Assembly (NCBI RefSeq): GCF_028290625.1
Contig: NZ_JAQGJM010000013.1
Span: 1-64,000 of the forward strand
Length of the DNA: 64,000 bases
Source: Devosia sp.
Lineage (GTDB): Bacteria; Pseudomonadota; Alphaproteobacteria; Rhizobiales; Devosiaceae
Direction: 5' to 3'
Part shown: piece by piece, positions 48,530 through 56,287 of the stretch
Layout of the letters: each line of letters starts with the position of its first letter
Position numbering within the stretch: the first letter of the stretch is position 1
Made by a program: the position numbers and the translations under genes
The notes under the pieces: model-generated
The model's database searches: none
What the model saw: only the letters and a program-made list of their open reading frames with translations
Told to the model about the DNA's origin: nothing

Positions 48530-48925
48530 CTAGGCTTCCAGCACGCTCTTGAGCGTCAGGAAATCGGTAGTGATCCACTCGATGGTTGAATCAAATTCCG
48601 CGTCACTCATGCCGGCGCGCCGGAAAAAGGTGAACAGCAGTTCGCTGCCCTCTTCGTTGGCGACGACGCGCATTGGCGTGAACAGCGGCGTCTCACCCGG
48701 CACGAACTGCGCGTGGTCAAGCACGCCGAATTCATTGGGCGGCGTGAACCGATAATGCCGCGGGCCGCCCGGCGTCATGGCAGACCAATCGCCGCCCTCG
48801 AGCGGCACGAATGTTGCCTCGTCCACCGCTGCCCATTGCGAAAAATTGCGCGGATCGGCCAGGAATCTATACACCACGGCGTAGGGGCGTTCGATCTGCA
48901 GCGTGATGGTGTGGGATCGGCGCAT
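48530..48925 (-). CDS. SRPBCC-fold protein (polyketide cyclase/START-like)
   Basis: The 131-residue protein fits the SRPBCC superfamily, a helix-grip fold that binds hydrophobic ligands. The start ITLQIERPYAVVYRFLADPR has the family opening (I-x-R-P-x-x-x-V-Y-x-F-L-x-D-P), then FSQWAAVDEATF and a C-terminal helix (FDSTIEWITTDFLTLKSVLEA). The ligand cannot be deduced. ATG 48925 has GGAACC upstream. It stands alone between the TM2 gene and rpmJ terminator. Confidence 0.8.
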   Translation of the reverse strand: MRRSHTITLQIERPYAVVYRFLADPRNFSQWAAVDEATFVPLEGGDWSAMTPGGPRHYRFTPPNEFGVLDHAQFVPGETPLFTPMRVVANEEGSELLFTFFRRAGMSDAEFDSTIEWITTDFLTLKSVLEA

Positions 48926-48971
48926 TTTTAGGTTCCGCAACAGCGCGAGCATGGCACAGTTCGCGACAAAC

Positions 48972-48999
48972 AAAAGCCCGCTTGCGCGGGCTTTTTATT
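48972..48999 (-). terminator. Intrinsic terminator of rpmJ
   Basis: AAAAGCCCGC and GCGGGCTTTT form a perfect stem with a TTGC loop. On the minus strand, after the rpmJ stop, it is followed by GTTTG, and on the plus strand by TATTT. It lies 21 bases beyond the rpmJ stop codon and may work in both directions. Confidence 0.88.
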
Positions 49000-49020
49000 T
49001 CGTACGGTACGAAACCAAGC

Positions 49021-49146
49021 TTAGCCCTGGCGGGCCTTGTAGCGCTTGTCGACCTTGTTGATGATGTAAACGCGACCGCGACGGCGGACGAGCTTGTTCG
49101 CGCGGTGGCGAGTCATCAGCGCCTTCAGCGAGTTGCGGACTTTCAT
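49021..49146 (-). CDS. rpmJ: 50S ribosomal protein L36, zinc-free form
   Basis: The 41-residue protein ([18 protein letters not shown] then [19 protein letters not shown], ending ARQG) is ribosomal protein L36. The usual form binds zinc through three cysteines and one histidine; here all cysteines are absent, so it is the zinc-independent C-minus type. The ATG at 49146 has GAGG seven bases upstream. It has its own strong promoter, a leader with a terminator-like hairpin, and its own terminator, and so is a single-gene unit outside the main ribosomal operons. Confidence 0.96.
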   Translation of the reverse strand: MKVRNSLKALMTRHRANKLVRRRGRVYIINKVDKRYKARQG

Positions 49147-49170
49147 CGTATATCCTCGATTAAACAAAAG

Positions 49171-49186
49171 GGGCGCCTGAGCGCCC
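49171..49186 (-). promoter_or_regulatory. Terminator-like hairpin in the rpmJ leader
   Basis: On the minus strand GGGCGC-TCAG-GCGCCC is followed by CTTTTGTTTAA, the build of an intrinsic terminator. It lies between the predicted rpmJ promoter and its start codon, with no other minus-strand gene upstream that it could end. It may attenuate rpmJ or shape the leader. Confidence 0.6.
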
Positions 49187-49200
49187 GAAGAATTGGCCGG

Positions 49201-49229
49201 AACATAGGGAAATCGCCAACGTCTGTCAA
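49201..49229 (-). promoter_or_regulatory. Predicted sigma-70 promoter of rpmJ
   Basis: On the minus strand TTGACA (49229-49224) is followed by a 17-base spacer and TATGTT (49206-49201). This is a near-consensus promoter. Transcription should start near 49194, leaving a leader of about 50 bases. Confidence 0.8.
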
Positions 49230-49364
49230 CGCGCCCGCGCGGGTTTTCCGCCATGCTCGACAAGTAGGGGTTTGGGGCACCGCCAAGCTCGCCATTAACC
49301 CCATGGATAGAATGCTAAGCTATTGTCCTGGAACCTAAATTAACCCAACGGTCGGCAACTCGTC

Positions 49365-49880
49365 ATGGCACAAGTGTCCATTCCCAAGCATGGCGTGCTG
49401 ATCGCCGACCCCAGTGCGAACATGGTTTCCCTGATCGGCGGCATGCTGCGCGGCATCGGCCGGCGTGATTACCGCGAAGCCAATGACGCCCAGACCGCCA
49501 TGGACGAACTCACCAACCGGCAATTTGACGTTCTCGTCATCGATGACGGGTTGGATGGGCTCGACGGCGTCGAACTGGTCCGCCAGTTGCGCGCCTCTGT
49601 CGACAGCCCCAACCGCTACCTGCCCGTCGTCATGATCTCCGCCGCGCCCGACGCCAGGCGCATTGCCAAAGCCCGCGACGCCGGCGTCACCGAATTCCTG
49701 CGCAAGCCCTTTGCCGCCGCCCACCTGCAGGCGCGACTAGTCTCGATCGAGGCCAATCCTCGCGGCTTTATCAAGGCCGAGGCCTATAAGGGCCCCGACC
49801 GGCGTCGCAAGACCATCGATATCGGCGATAGGGATCGGCGCGACGAGGCCCCGCTGATCCTGACTCCCAAGGCGAGCTAG
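49365..49880 (+). CDS. CheY-like response regulator with GPDRRR tail
   Basis: The 171-residue protein is a single receiver domain. It has HGVLIADPSANMVSLIGGML (one acidic pocket residue replaced by Pro after IAD), the phosphoacceptor region VLVIDDGLDGLDGVEL, VVMISAAPD and the conserved lysine in EFLRKPF. The C-terminal tail carries YKGPDRRRK, a short motif common in alphaproteobacterial receiver and PilZ proteins. There is no output domain or kinase nearby, so the pathway is unknown. Its stop codon overlaps the convergent oppF stop within the four bases CTAG. Confidence 0.9.
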   Translation: MAQVSIPKHGVLIADPSANMVSLIGGMLRGIGRRDYREANDAQTAMDELTNRQFDVLVIDDGLDGLDGVELVRQLRASVDSPNRYLPVVMISAAPDARRIAKARDAGVTEFLRKPFAAAHLQARLVSIEANPRGFIKAEAYKGPDRRRKTIDIGDRDRRDEAPLILTPKAS

Positions 49881-50896
49881 ACGCCGAGCACGGCGTCTTC
49901 GGGCACCCCGATCTCGCGCCAGCGAATACACGCCACCAGCCGGCCGTTCTCGATGGTTTCCAGCGGCGGCCGCACTTCGGCGCAGCGCGGTTTGGCGAAG
50001 CGGCAGCGCGTCCTGAACGTGCAGCCCGAGGGCGGATTAATGGGCGAGGGAATTTCGCCCTTCAGCCCGTCGATATTGCGTTGTCGCGCCAATTTCGGAT
50101 CTGGGATGGGTACCGCCGTCAGCAGCGCCCGCGTATAGGGGTGGCGCGGTTCTTCATAAATCTCGTCGCCCGTCGCCAGCTCGACAATGCGCCCCAGATA
50201 CAGCACCAGAATGCGGTCCGACACATGCCGCACCACGCTCAGATTGTGCGAGATGAAGATCAGCGTCAGCCCGAACTCGTCCTTGAGTTCGCTGAGCAGG
50301 TTGAGGATCTGCGCCTGGATCGATACGTCGAGCGCCGAGACCGGCTCGTCGCAGACGATCAGCTTGGGCTCCGTGATCAGTGCCCGCGCAATGCCGATGC
50401 GCTGCGCCTGCCCACCCGAGAACTCGTGCGGATAGCGGTTGATCATCTCGGGCAGGAGGCCGACGGCCTCCATGGTTTTGAGCACGCGCGCCCGCCGCTC
50501 GTCCTTGTTCAATTCCGGGCGCAAAGTACGCAGCGGATCGGCGATGATCTCGCCCACCGTCATGCGTGGATTGAGCGAGGCCAGCGGGTCCTGGAAGATG
50601 ATCTGCAGGTCCGCTCGATGCTTGCGCATCTCCTCGGCCGGCAGCTTGGTCAGGTCCTGCCCCAGCCACAGCACCTGGCCTTCATCGGGCGCCAGCAATT
50701 GCAGGATGCAGCGGCCCAATGTGGACTTGCCGCAGCCGCTCTCGCCCACAATGCCCAGCGTCTCACCCTTGCGGATGGTGAAATTGATATCGGCCAGCGC
50801 GGTCAGCACCAGCGGCCGCGAAAGCAGCCCGCCCGAAATCGAGAACGTCTTCTTGAGATCGCGGATTTCCAGCAGGTTGATCGGAGTCTGGTCCAT
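49877..50896 (-). CDS. oppF: Oligopeptide ABC transporter ATP-binding protein OppF
   Basis: A 339-residue ATPase of the dipeptide/oligopeptide importer family. It has Walker A GESGCGKST, signature FSGGQAQRIGIARAL, Walker B LIVCDEPVSALD and the switch HNLSVVRHVS. The C-terminal OppDF region with clustered cysteines (GCTFRTRCRFAKPRCAEV) is diagnostic. The ATG at 50896 shares one base with the oppD stop. It is the last gene of the operon. Confidence 0.95.
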   Translation of the reverse strand: MDQTPINLLEIRDLKKTFSISGGLLSRPLVLTALADINFTIRKGETLGIVGESGCGKSTLGRCILQLLAPDEGQVLWLGQDLTKLPAEEMRKHRADLQIIFQDPLASLNPRMTVGEIIADPLRTLRPELNKDERRARVLKTMEAVGLLPEMINRYPHEFSGGQAQRIGIARALITEPKLIVCDEPVSALDVSIQAQILNLLSELKDEFGLTLIFISHNLSVVRHVSDRILVLYLGRIVELATGDEIYEEPRHPYTRALLTAVPIPDPKLARQRNIDGLKGEIPSPINPPSGCTFRTRCRFAKPRCAEVRPPLETIENGRLVACIRWREIGVPEDAVLGV

Positions 50897-51879
50897 CAGG
50901 CGACCTTTCCATAGGCCATCGGGCCTTCGTAGAAACACGCCTTTTCACGGCCGCTACCCGCATCGGTCAGCGGCGGTCGCTCAATGAGGCACCGATCGAA
51001 CGCGAAGGCGCAGCGCGGATTGAACGAGCAGCCCTTGGGCAGGTGTTCAAGGCTCGGTGGCAGGCCCTGGATCGGGTCGAGCCGCGCCGCCCGCTTGGCG
51101 ATGTGCGGCGTCGAATGCAGCAGCCCCAGCGTATAGGGATGGCGCGGATCGTAGAACAGATCATCCACGCCCCCCTTCTCCACGGCGCGCCCGCCATACA
51201 TCACCATCATCCGGTCGGCGACGCCTGCGACGACGCCCAGGTCATGGGTGATCAGCACCAGCGAGGTACCGAAATCGTCAGTCAGCGTTTTGAACAGGTC
51301 GAGCATCTGCGCCTGCACCGTCACGTCCAACGCCGTAGTCGGCTCGTCGGCGATCAGGATTTTGGGCTGGCACAGCAGCGCCATGGCGATCATCACGCGC
51401 TGACGCATGCCGCCCGAGAGCTGATGCGGATAGGCATTGGCGCGCTTGGCCGGCTCCGGGATACCGACCCGTTCCAGCATTTCGATTGCCGTGTTGGTGG
51501 CTTTGGCCTTGTCGAAGCCGCGATGCTTGACCAGCACTTCGCTGAGCTGGGTTTTGATCTTGAGGCTTGGATTGAGCGACGTCATTGGATCCTGGAAGAT
51601 CATCGCGATGTCCTTGCCGCGATAGCGATCCAGCTGGTCCGTCGCCATCCCGATCAGGTTGACGTCTCCCATCATCGCACGGCCGCCGGTGCGCCCATTG
51701 CGCGCCAGCAAGCCCATGATGGCGAGGAAGGCCTGGCTTTTGCCCGAACCGCTTTCACCCACCACGGCAAGGGTTTCGCCCTCTGCCAGGTCGAAATTCA
51801 TCTCGCGCACGGCGTGCACTTCGCTGTTGTGCAGCGCGAAGGTTACCGACATGTTTTGTACGGAAAGTACCTGTTTCAT
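50896..51879 (-). CDS. oppD: Oligopeptide ABC transporter ATP-binding protein OppD
   Basis: A 327-residue ATPase that pairs with OppF. It has Walker [10 protein letters not shown] (the last serine/threonine shifted to SQ), signature [16 protein letters not shown], Walker [19 protein letters not shown] and the OppDF C-terminal cysteine cluster ([14 protein letters not shown]). It begins three bases after the oppC stop. The Q after GKS is seen in this family; whether activity is altered cannot be said. Confidence 0.95.
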   Translation of the reverse strand: MKQVLSVQNMSVTFALHNSEVHAVREMNFDLAEGETLAVVGESGSGKSQAFLAIMGLLARNGRTGGRAMMGDVNLIGMATDQLDRYRGKDIAMIFQDPMTSLNPSLKIKTQLSEVLVKHRGFDKAKATNTAIEMLERVGIPEPAKRANAYPHQLSGGMRQRVMIAMALLCQPKILIADEPTTALDVTVQAQMLDLFKTLTDDFGTSLVLITHDLGVVAGVADRMMVMYGGRAVEKGGVDDLFYDPRHPYTLGLLHSTPHIAKRAARLDPIQGLPPSLEHLPKGCSFNPRCAFAFDRCLIERPPLTDAGSGREKACFYEGPMAYGKVA

Positions 51880-51882
51880 CGC

Positions 51883-52800
51883 TCAACGATCCTTTGGATC
51901 GAGGGCATCGCGCAGGCCGTCCCCGATATAGGAAAAACACACCAGCATCAGCACGAGAAACAGTGCCGGACCGAACAGCATCCAGGGCAGTGCCTCGGCC
52001 ACCGGGGCGCCGAAGGAAATCAGCGTACCCAGCGACGTCTGCGGCTCCTGCACACCCAGGCCGAGATAGCTGAGGAAGCTCTCGGTCAGGATGATCTCGG
52101 GCACCGTCAGGGTGGCGTAGATCACCACGGGGCCGGTCAGGTTCGGAACGATATGCCGGAAGATGATGGCGAACGGCTTGGCGCCGCCGGCCCGTGCCGC
52201 CTCGATGAACTCGCGTTCCTTGAGCGACAGCGTCTGCCCCCGCACGATGCGCGCCATGGTTAGCCATTCGAGGCACCCGATGCCCACGAAGAGCAGCACC
52301 GGCGAACGCCCGAAAATCACGACGAGGATGATGACGAAGAGGATGTACGGGAGCGCGTACATGATATCGACGAAGCGCATCATGGCGGCATCGATGCGGC
52401 CACCGAAGTAACCCGCGATGGCCCCATAGGCGATGCCGATGACCACCGACACCACCGTGGCGACGCCCGCCACCGTCAGCGACATTTGAGTGCCTTGCAG
52501 AATGCGCGCCGCCATGTCGCGGCCGTTCTGATCGGTGCCCAGGAAATGGCCCTTTGAAAAATCAGGCGGCTTGCGGATCGAGGTCCAGTCGATCTTGTCA
52601 TAGGGCCAGGGCAGGAAATACGGCCCAAAGATCGCGATCAAGATCACCGCAGCCAAGAGGAAAATCGAGACCAATGCCGCCTTGTTGGCGAACAGCCGGC
52701 GCAACGCATCCTGGGTCAGCGAGCGCCCCTTGGGCGCTTCGCGTTCCAGCGCGTCGGCATAGGCCGTCAGGGTTGTGTCTTTGCCCGTAATCCCGGCCAT
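51883..52800 (-). CDS. oppC: Oligopeptide ABC transporter permease OppC
   Basis: A 305-residue permease with a cytoplasmic N-terminal arm (LTQDALRRLFANKAALVS) and six helices. The periplasmic FLGTDQNGRDMAARILQGTQ is the OppC/DppC mark, and the ATPase loop is EAARAGGAKPFAIIFRHIVPN. The C-terminal DGLRDALDPKDR is standard. Its ATG shares one base with the oppB stop. Confidence 0.96.
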   Translation of the reverse strand: MAGITGKDTTLTAYADALEREAPKGRSLTQDALRRLFANKAALVSIFLLAAVILIAIFGPYFLPWPYDKIDWTSIRKPPDFSKGHFLGTDQNGRDMAARILQGTQMSLTVAGVATVVSVVIGIAYGAIAGYFGGRIDAAMMRFVDIMYALPYILFVIILVVIFGRSPVLLFVGIGCLEWLTMARIVRGQTLSLKEREFIEAARAGGAKPFAIIFRHIVPNLTGPVVIYATLTVPEIILTESFLSYLGLGVQEPQTSLGTLISFGAPVAEALPWMLFGPALFLVLMLVCFSYIGDGLRDALDPKDR

Positions 52801-53723
52801 CAGTTCAACCTCACTTTGGGATCAAGCCAGGCATAGAGCACGTCCACGATGAGATTGAGCGCCAGGATGATGAAGACGTAGAGAATGGTCGTGCCCAGCA
52901 CGAGGCCGTAGTCACGGTTGAGTGCGGCGGTGATGAAATACTTCCCGATCCCCGGTAGCGCGAAAATCTGCTCCACCACCAGCGAGCCCGTGAGCAGATA
53001 GCTCAGCCCCGGCCCGAGATAGCTCACGACCGGCAGCAGCGCCGGCTTGATTGCGTGTCGGGTCAGGATCAGCGCCGCGCCCAACCCCTTGGAGCGAGCG
53101 GTGCGAATATAATTGGTACCCAGCACCTCGATCATCGAGCCACGCACCAGCCGCGCTACGCGCGCACCATGCGGCATGGCCAGGATGAGGATGGGCATGA
53201 CGAGATTGATATAGCTGCCCGCGCGATAGCCACCCACCGGCAGCCAGCCGAGATAGACCCCGAAAATCAGCTGCGCCAGGTTGGCCATCAGGAAATTGGG
53301 AATGATCAGCGGGATCAGCACCACAAAAACCAGCAGGTAGTCCGGCCACCTATTCTGGTTCACCGCCGCCAGCGCCCCGGCGACAAGGCCGGCGATCGTG
53401 CCGACGATGAATGCGGTAAATCCCAGCATCAAGGTGAATGGCAAGCCGATCGACAGCAGCCGCGACACGGTGAAATCTTCCATCACCATGGACGGCCCAA
53501 AGTCGCCACGCAGCACGCCGCCGACATAGAGGAAGAACTGCGTCAGGATCGGCTGATCCAGATTGTAATGCGCGCGCAGGTTCTTGAGCACATTGACCGG
53601 CAGCGCGCGCTCGCCGTCGAACGGGCCGCCCGGCGCCAGGCGCAGGATGAAGAAACACACCGTAATGGTGAGGAAAACTATCGGGATCGCCGACAGAACG
53701 CGACGAAACGCGTAGGAAATCAT
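52800..53723 (-). CDS. oppB: Oligopeptide ABC transporter permease OppB
   Basis: A 307-residue permease. Marks are the first helix (YAFRRVLSAIPIVFLTITVCFFILRLAPGGPF), the ATPase loop TARSKGLGAALILTRHAIKP and the C-terminal YAWLDPKVRLN. It follows oppA after 91 bases and starts the membrane part of the operon. Confidence 0.96.
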   Translation of the reverse strand: MISYAFRRVLSAIPIVFLTITVCFFILRLAPGGPFDGERALPVNVLKNLRAHYNLDQPILTQFFLYVGGVLRGDFGPSMVMEDFTVSRLLSIGLPFTLMLGFTAFIVGTIAGLVAGALAAVNQNRWPDYLLVFVVLIPLIIPNFLMANLAQLIFGVYLGWLPVGGYRAGSYINLVMPILILAMPHGARVARLVRGSMIEVLGTNYIRTARSKGLGAALILTRHAIKPALLPVVSYLGPGLSYLLTGSLVVEQIFALPGIGKYFITAALNRDYGLVLGTTILYVFIILALNLIVDVLYAWLDPKVRLN

Positions 53724-53814
53724 GGGGTGACCTTTCCCGTCATACGGCCGCCAGCAGCCGGAGGGAACAAGGCTGGATCGCGTGCGTCCACACGCGATCC
53801 AGCGGTTTGCAGGA

Positions 53815-55431
53815 CTATTCCGACTTGGTCATCCAGCGGACGCGATTGATGTCCTTGGCGTTGGCCTCGAAGCCCGTGATCTTGGGCGAGACAACGTTCT
53901 TGGACACGTACCAATAGATCGGAATGGCGGCGAAATCGTCCATCGCCAGCGCTTCGGCCTGGTGCATCAGGCCGGCGCGCTTGACCAGATCGAGTTCGCT
54001 CGACGCCTGGGTCATCAGCTCATCATACTTGGGGTTGGAATAACGGCCATAGTTATTGCCCCAATTGACGGTGCCATCGGTGCCGGTCACGCCGGTCTTG
54101 AGCAGGTCGAGCGTGTTGCTGGCGTCATTGTAGTCGAGCAGCCAGCCGGCACGGCCGATCTGGAAGTCGCCGGCATTGAGCGCGTCGTAGTGCACGGCGG
54201 TCTCGGCATTGAACAGTTCGACCTCGACGCCGATCTGCTTCCACATATCGGAGATGGCGACGGCGATGCGCTGGTGGTTGTCATTGGTATTGTAGCGCAG
54301 CTGCAGCTTGAGCGGGTTTTCCGGAGTGTAGCCGGCTTCGGCCATCAGCGCCTTGGCTTCTTCTACGCGCTGCTCGTAGGGTTCGGTCGACCATGCTGGC
54401 GCGTAGGCGGCGCCATCGTAGTTGCCGGTGCCGGGCGGCACCCAGCCATAGGCCGGCAGTTCGCCGGTACCCAGAACGTCGGGCCCGATCACGTCACGCA
54501 GCACGGAGATCGACAGCGCCTTGCGGATGTTGACGTTGTCCAGCGGCGGCTTGGACTGGTTCATCACGTAGTAGTAGACGCCCAGGAACGGCTCGACACG
54601 GGCCTGACCCGGATACTGGTCCTTGAGCAGCTGATACTGGTCGGATGGGAAGTCGGTCAGGATATCGAGTTCGCCGGCGCGGTAACGGTTCAGCGCTGCG
54701 GTCAGATCCTGAGTGTTTTCGAACATGATCTCGTCGATCTTGAGATCAGCCGCACCGTAATAGGTGTCCGACTTGACGGCCTTGACGTAGGAGCCGGGGA
54801 CCCATTCGGTGATGTTGTAGGGGCCGTTGCCGACGATATTGCCGGGCTGCGTCCACTGGTCACCAAACTTCTCGATGATGTCCTTGCGGATCGGATAAGC
54901 GGTGTAATGGGTCAGGGCCTGGAGAAAATAGGGGGTCGAGGCTTCGAGCGTGATCTCGAGGGTCTTGTCGTCGATGGCCTTGACGCCGAGCTGGCTGAAA
55001 TCGGTGATTTCGCCGGCCGCGATCTTGGTTGAATTCTTGATCGGGAACTGCAGATAGGCGTATTCGGCAGCCGTTGCGGGATCGAACAGGCGCTGGAAGG
55101 CATCGACGAAATTCTGCGCCGTCACGTCCACGCCATCGCTCCACTTGGCATCGGCGCGTAGCTTGAAGGTATAGACGGTGCCGTCATCCGAAATCGTCCA
55201 GGACTCGGCCTGGCCGGGGATCGGATCGGCATGAATGTCTTCGGCAACGAGGCCTTCGAGATATTCACCAACGATGCGATTTTCCCAATCGCCGGAAACC
55301 TTATGCGGGTCCAGCGAGCCAGGCTCGCCACCATTGCCTAGGTTGAGGGTAACGGCCGATGCCGCCCCAACCATCATCAGCGCCAAGGCGCCTGCGGTCG
55401 CGACCGCTTTGAAAACCTGGGTGAACTTCAT
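53815..55431 (-). CDS. oppA: Oligopeptide ABC transporter substrate-binding protein OppA
   Basis: A 538-residue periplasmic binding protein of family 5. It has a Sec signal (VFKAVATAGALALMMVGAASA) and the family start NLGNGGEPGSLDPHKVSGDWE. Other marks are YTFKLRADAKWSDGVDVTAQNFVDAF and DNVNIRKALSISVLRD. It probably binds peptides of two to five residues or similar ligands. It heads oppABCDF. A 16-base palindrome shared with the fad promoters lies about 150 bases upstream, so its expression may be tied to fatty-acid catabolism. Confidence 0.95.
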   Translation of the reverse strand: MKFTQVFKAVATAGALALMMVGAASAVTLNLGNGGEPGSLDPHKVSGDWENRIVGEYLEGLVAEDIHADPIPGQAESWTISDDGTVYTFKLRADAKWSDGVDVTAQNFVDAFQRLFDPATAAEYAYLQFPIKNSTKIAAGEITDFSQLGVKAIDDKTLEITLEASTPYFLQALTHYTAYPIRKDIIEKFGDQWTQPGNIVGNGPYNITEWVPGSYVKAVKSDTYYGAADLKIDEIMFENTQDLTAALNRYRAGELDILTDFPSDQYQLLKDQYPGQARVEPFLGVYYYVMNQSKPPLDNVNIRKALSISVLRDVIGPDVLGTGELPAYGWVPPGTGNYDGAAYAPAWSTEPYEQRVEEAKALMAEAGYTPENPLKLQLRYNTNDNHQRIAVAISDMWKQIGVEVELFNAETAVHYDALNAGDFQIGRAGWLLDYNDASNTLDLLKTGVTGTDGTVNWGNNYGRYSNPKYDELMTQASSELDLVKRAGLMHQAEALAMDDFAAIPIYWYVSKNVVSPKITGFEANAKDINRVRWMTKSE

Positions 55432-55581
55432 GCTCGTGCCATCTCCTGTGGACTATTCCTGATGCTATTATGTGCTCCAGACTCTGCGGCCCGGATGCCC
55501 TCGTCTATGCCAGCGGATTTGACCCGCCGGTCAAGAAGATTGGACGGTATCCTGCCTTTTCGTCCACTGACAAGTAAAACC

Positions 55582-55597
55582 TTGACCTAAACGTCAA
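55582..55597. promoter_or_regulatory. Candidate operator upstream of oppA (shared with fad genes)
   Basis: TTGACCTAAACGTCAA matches the palindrome on the fadE promoter at 14 of 16 positions when read on the minus strand. It lies 151 bases upstream of the oppA start and just after the toxin gene. No good -10 is spaced to it, so the exact promoter is unclear. Confidence 0.55.
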
Positions 55598-55613
55598 CTG
55601 CTCAAGGATTTTT

Positions 55614-55889
55614 TCAGGGGTATTCCCGGCGGGCGTGCAGGACGGAGACGATCCGTACGTCAGCGGCTCGAACCTGATAAATGACGATATAGTTTGGGTG
55701 AGCGATAAGCTCTCGCATGCCGTCCTCACGGCCGGGGCGCCCGATGTAGGGGTGGCGCGATAGCGGCAATATGGCGTCTTCGATGCGATCATGGAGCTTA
55801 ATGGATGCTCGCTTATCGAACTGCGCTATGTAGCCGATGATGTTGTCGAATTCATCCAGTGCCTGCGCACCCCAGACAATTGGGAGCAT
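55614..55889 (-). CDS. ParE/RelE-type toxin
   Basis: The 91-residue protein fits the RelE/ParE toxin fold: IVWGAQALDEFDNIIGYIAQF, the helix ASIKLHDRIEDAILPL, then HPYIGRPGREDGMRELIAHP and YIVIYQVRAADVRIVSVLHARREYP with the closing VLHARREYP typical of ParE. ParE proteins poison gyrase while RelE proteins cut mRNA; the sequence leans to ParE. Its ATG shares one base with the stop of the upstream antitoxin, the usual translational coupling. Confidence 0.9.
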   Translation of the reverse strand: MLPIVWGAQALDEFDNIIGYIAQFDKRASIKLHDRIEDAILPLSRHPYIGRPGREDGMRELIAHPNYIVIYQVRAADVRIVSVLHARREYP

Positions 55890-56074
55890 TAGGCTGACTT
55901 TTTCGCGCTATCCCGAATGGTCTTGCGAATACGCGCCATTGCCTCGTCATGTGGCACATCTGGGCGTTTGTCGGCTAGCGCCGCCTGCACCTTGGCCCGG
56001 AACCACTTGTCGTAGCTGTCGGCCTGTTCCTGGGTTTCAAACTCGGAAATGATCGGATCGAGCTTCTTGGTCAT
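55889..56074 (-). CDS. Antitoxin of a ParE-type pair
   Basis: The 61-residue protein (LDPIISEFETQEQADSYDKW, then FRAKVQAALADKRPDVPHDEAM) sits directly before the toxin gene and overlaps it by one base. The ending with HDEAMARIRK matches the C-terminal wrap of antitoxins that go with ParE toxins. It lacks an obvious N-terminal ribbon-helix-helix, so autoregulation is uncertain. The start at 56074 has GGAGG upstream. Confidence 0.85.
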   Translation of the reverse strand: MTKKLDPIISEFETQEQADSYDKWFRAKVQAALADKRPDVPHDEAMARIRKTIRDSAKKSA

Positions 56075-56116
56075 TGCGGACCTCCTGCCTTTAGCTTGGC
56101 ACGATGGGATGCGCTG

Positions 56117-56287
56117 TCAAGCGGGCGGGCCGCCACCTATGCCCAATTGCTGCCAGGCCGTGATCGCGACCGCCGCCGCGATCAGCACAACCCAAGGCAG
56201 CCAGCCCGGCATTTTGGGCGGCACCTTGTTCGGCTGCTTTTCCGGCTTCTTCTCAATGCGCCGGAATTTGACGACGTTATCGTTCAT
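56117..56287 (-). CDS. Small single-span membrane protein
   Basis: The 56-residue protein begins MNDNVVKFRRIEKKPEKQ, a basic cytoplasmic arm, then MPGWLPWVVLIAAAVAITAW as one helix, and ends in a short Gly/Pro tail. Similar small proteins starting with NVVKFRR are common in alphaproteobacteria and have no known function. Its ATG overlaps the thiolase stop by four bases (ATGA), so it is probably the last gene of the fad operon. Confidence 0.75.
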   Translation of the reverse strand: MNDNVVKFRRIEKKPEKQPNKVPPKMPGWLPWVVLIAAAVAITAWQQLGIGGGPPA

